Source: an uncultured Lysobacteraceae bacterium (GTDB lineage: Bacteria > Pseudomonadota > Gammaproteobacteria > Xanthomonadales > Xanthomonadaceae). From it: a stretch of 64,000 nt of DNA. The position numbers and the translations under genes are program-made. Of the stretch, positions 62,376-64,000 are shown in pieces. The DNA is taken from positions 52,265-116,264 of the forward strand of contig CADECF010000004.1 in the NCBI GenBank assembly GCA_902825775.1. The letters run 5' to 3'. Below the pieces are notes generated by a model. It saw only the letters and a list, made by a program, of their open reading frames with translations. It was not told the origin of the DNA and did not search any database. Numbering within the stretch: position 1 is the stretch's first letter; every line of letters starts with the position of its first letter.

Positions 62376-63788
62376 TCAATCGCGGCCGTAGACGTCCTCG
62401 AGCCGGACGATATCGTCCTCGCCGAGATAACTGCCGGACTGCACTTCGATCAGCTCGACCGGTTCGGCGCCGCGGTTGCGCAGGCGATGCACGCTGCCGA
62501 GCGGAATGTAGGTGCTCTGGTTCTCGTGCAGATCGAACACCTTGTCGTCGCAGGTCACCTCGGCCGTACCCGACACCACGATCCAATGTTCGGCCCGGTG
62601 CGCGTGCTTCTGCAGGCTGAGCGCAGCGCCGGGCTTGACCACGATGCGCTTGACCTGGAAACGCTCGCCCATGTCGATCGAGTCGTAACTGCCCCACGGG
62701 CGGTACACCTTGCGATGGAACAGATGCTCCTGGCGCCCGGCGGCTTTGAGCTTGTCGACGATCGTCTTGACGTCCTGCACGCGATCCTTGCGTGCGATCA
62801 GCGTCGCGTCGGCGGTATCCACGATCACCAGATCCTCGACGCCGATGGTCGCGATCATGCGCCGGTCGGAAGCGCGCACCAGGCTGTCGCGGGTGTCGAC
62901 CGAGATCACATCGCCTTCGTAGCGATTGCCGTCCTCGTCGCGTTCGGCGACCGACCACAACGAAGACCACGAACCGATGTCGCTCCAACCGCAGCTCACC
63001 GGAACCACCGCCGCGCGGTCGGTCTTCTCCATCACCGCGTAGTCGATCGAATCGCTGGGGCTGGCGGCGAACGCCTCCTTGCCTATGCGGATGAAGTCCA
63101 AATCGGATTCGGCCGCGGCATAGGCCGCGCGCGTGGCCTCGAGCATGGGCTGCGCATGCCGCGACAGCTCGTCCAGGTAACGCTGCGCCTTGAACAGGAA
63201 CATGCCCGAGTTCCAGGCGTACGCGCCGTCGGCGACATAGCGCTCGGCCGTCTCCAGATCGGGCTTTTCGACGAAACGCTCGATGCGATAGCCGCCGTCG
63301 CCCAGGGCTTCGCCGCGCAGGATGTAACCGTATCCCGTCTCGGCGTAATCGGGACGTATGCCGAAAGCCACGAGCCAACCCTGTTCCGCCAGCGCGATGG
63401 CGCGAACGACGGCTTCGCGGAATGCGGCCTCGTCTTCGATCAGATGGTCCGCGGGCAACACCAGCATGGTGGCGTCCGGGTCCTGCGCCGCCACATGCCA
63501 GGCCGCCAGCGCGATCGCCGGCGCGGTATTGCGCGCGACGGGTTCCAGCAGGATGCCGCCATTGCCCACGCCCGTCGCCTGCAACTGTTCGCCGACCATG
63601 AAGCGATGGTCCTCGCTGCAAACCGTGACCGGCGACTGCGCCTGCGGCAGCGCAGCGGCACGGCGCACCGTTTCCTGGAACAACGACAGATCGCCCACCA
63701 GCGACAGGAACTGCTTGGGCATGTTCTGCCGCGACAGCGGCCATAGGCGCGAGCCGCTGCCGCCGCTGAGGATCACCGGATGGAGCAT
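62376..63788 (-). CDS. xanB: Mannose-1-phosphate guanylyltransferase / mannose-6-phosphate isomerase
   Basis: Bifunctional type II PMI: makes mannose-6-phosphate from fructose-6-phosphate and GDP-mannose from mannose-1-phosphate and GTP, for exopolysaccharide and LPS. 470 residues. Nucleotidyltransferase: PVILSGGSGSRLWPLSR (about 4-20), LLEPVARNTAPAIALAA, FVEKPDLETAERYV. C-terminal cupin PMI domain: PWGSYDSIDMGERFQVKRIVVKPGAALSLQKH.AHRAEHWIVVSG, STYIPLGSVHRLRN. No other polysaccharide genes are adjacent; flanked on both sides by REP-A arrays. Confidence 0.95.
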   Translation of the reverse strand: MLHPVILSGGSGSRLWPLSRQNMPKQFLSLVGDLSLFQETVRRAAALPQAQSPVTVCSEDHRFMVGEQLQATGVGNGGILLEPVARNTAPAIALAAWHVAAQDPDATMLVLPADHLIEDEAAFREAVVRAIALAEQGWLVAFGIRPDYAETGYGYILRGEALGDGGYRIERFVEKPDLETAERYVADGAYAWNSGMFLFKAQRYLDELSRHAQPMLEATRAAYAAAESDLDFIRIGKEAFAASPSDSIDYAVMEKTDRAAVVPVSCGWSDIGSWSSLWSVAERDEDGNRYEGDVISVDTRDSLVRASDRRMIATIGVEDLVIVDTADATLIARKDRVQDVKTIVDKLKAAGRQEHLFHRKVYRPWGSYDSIDMGERFQVKRIVVKPGAALSLQKHAHRAEHWIVVSGTAEVTCDDKVFDLHENQSTYIPLGSVHRLRNRGAEPVELIEVQSGSYLGEDDIVRLEDVYGRD

Positions 63789-63884
63789 GGTCGCGGTCTC
63801 GCTGCGGCGTGGGACTTACAGTCTATCCGCAGCAGCCGCGCGTAGCCCAATCGCGGTGCTTGGCTGTTCGTTGGACCGGCTTTT

Positions 63885-64000
63885 GTGGGAGCGACTTTTG
63901 TGGGAGCGGCTTCAGCCGCGAGCTCTTCGGGCATCGCCACATCCCCAAGAGCTCGCGGCTGAAGCCGCTCCCACAAGATCAAGAGCTCGCGGCTGAAGCC
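63885..64000. repeat. REP-A array, runs off window end
   Basis: Left arm about 63899-63927 preceded by a partial TTTTGTGGGAGCGACTTTTG duplication, inverse arm about 63946-63974, then a further inverse arm from 63981 with the same AAGATCAAGAGCTCGCGGCT joint as the array at 62.2 kb. Cut by the window edge. Confidence 0.83.

Overview
The window is high-GC, gene-dense chromosomal DNA from a gammaproteobacterium of the Xanthomonadaceae/Lysobacteraceae, most like Lysobacter or a close relative. I infer this from gene order and protein character: mraZ-rsmH-ftsL-ftsI, rsmI/lpoA/yraN, nrdR-ribD-ribE-ribBX-ribH-nusB-thiL, a DUF4124 protein pair, xanB, and the very many short palindromic intergenic repeats. 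Nearly everything is core housekeeping. I see no prophage, insertion sequence, integrase island, CRISPR array or tRNA. Species-level naming is not possible from the sequence alone.

Layout. 1-3040 (minus): start of the division/cell-wall cluster (mraZ, rsmH, ftsL, ftsI cut by the window edge), with a recognisable promoter and three MraZ boxes. 3381-4558: two small lipoproteins, one with an OmpA-type peptidoglycan-binding domain. 4771-5122 (minus): RNase P RNA. 5243-11780: chromate transporter, rsmI divergent from lpoA-yraN, a GlcD/D-lactate-dehydrogenase-type flavoenzyme and an SGNH hydrolase. 11994-19252 (minus): nrdR, a periplasmic protein, ribD, a methyltransferase, an FMN riboswitch with attenuator, ribE, ribBX, ribH, nusB, thiL. 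19442-24707: glyA, an LpxO-type hydroxylase, ettA, pyrF. 24759-29222: two glycosyltransferase-like genes, then a small lower-GC block holding two paralogous secreted proteins and a third exported protein of unknown function. 29254-36910: purL, an NTF2-like protein, dsbC, xerD, an RDD protein. 36995-44767: lptG-lptF, pepA, holC, valS. 44939-49115: rimI, a small holD candidate, pssA, two DUF4124 proteins, proS. 49697-54623: a ThrE-type exporter and a four-gene Mla/LinKLMN-like lipid-transport operon. 54764-63788: alkB, ETF-ubiquinone oxidoreductase, a metalloprotease/FG-GAP lipoprotein, scoA-scoB, an ATP-grasp protein, xanB.

How the genes work together. Translational coupling is frequent: at least ten gene pairs overlap by 4 nt or less (ATGA, GTGA, TTGA), and several starts are GTG or TTG fixed by that overlap. 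The riboflavin genes are split by the FMN riboswitch, so ribE-ribBX-ribH (with nusB-thiL downstream) should respond to FMN while ribD lies upstream of the switch. The fused ribB product has lost the zinc cysteines of GTP cyclohydrolase II and is a RibBX protein. Both small clamp-loader subunits may be here: holC for certain, holD as a tentative new call beside rimI.

The most unusual feature is the repeat landscape. At least nine families of 25-45 bp palindromic repeats occupy the intergenic gaps, mostly as head-to-head pairs and once nested inside each other. Repeat sequence of this type also lies in frame inside essential genes: one shared unit in valS and purL, a second family in valS, and possibly the signal-peptide region of the LinN-like lipoprotein. 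This resembles the protein-coding palindromic elements of Rickettsia and is my main candidate for something not yet described in this lineage.
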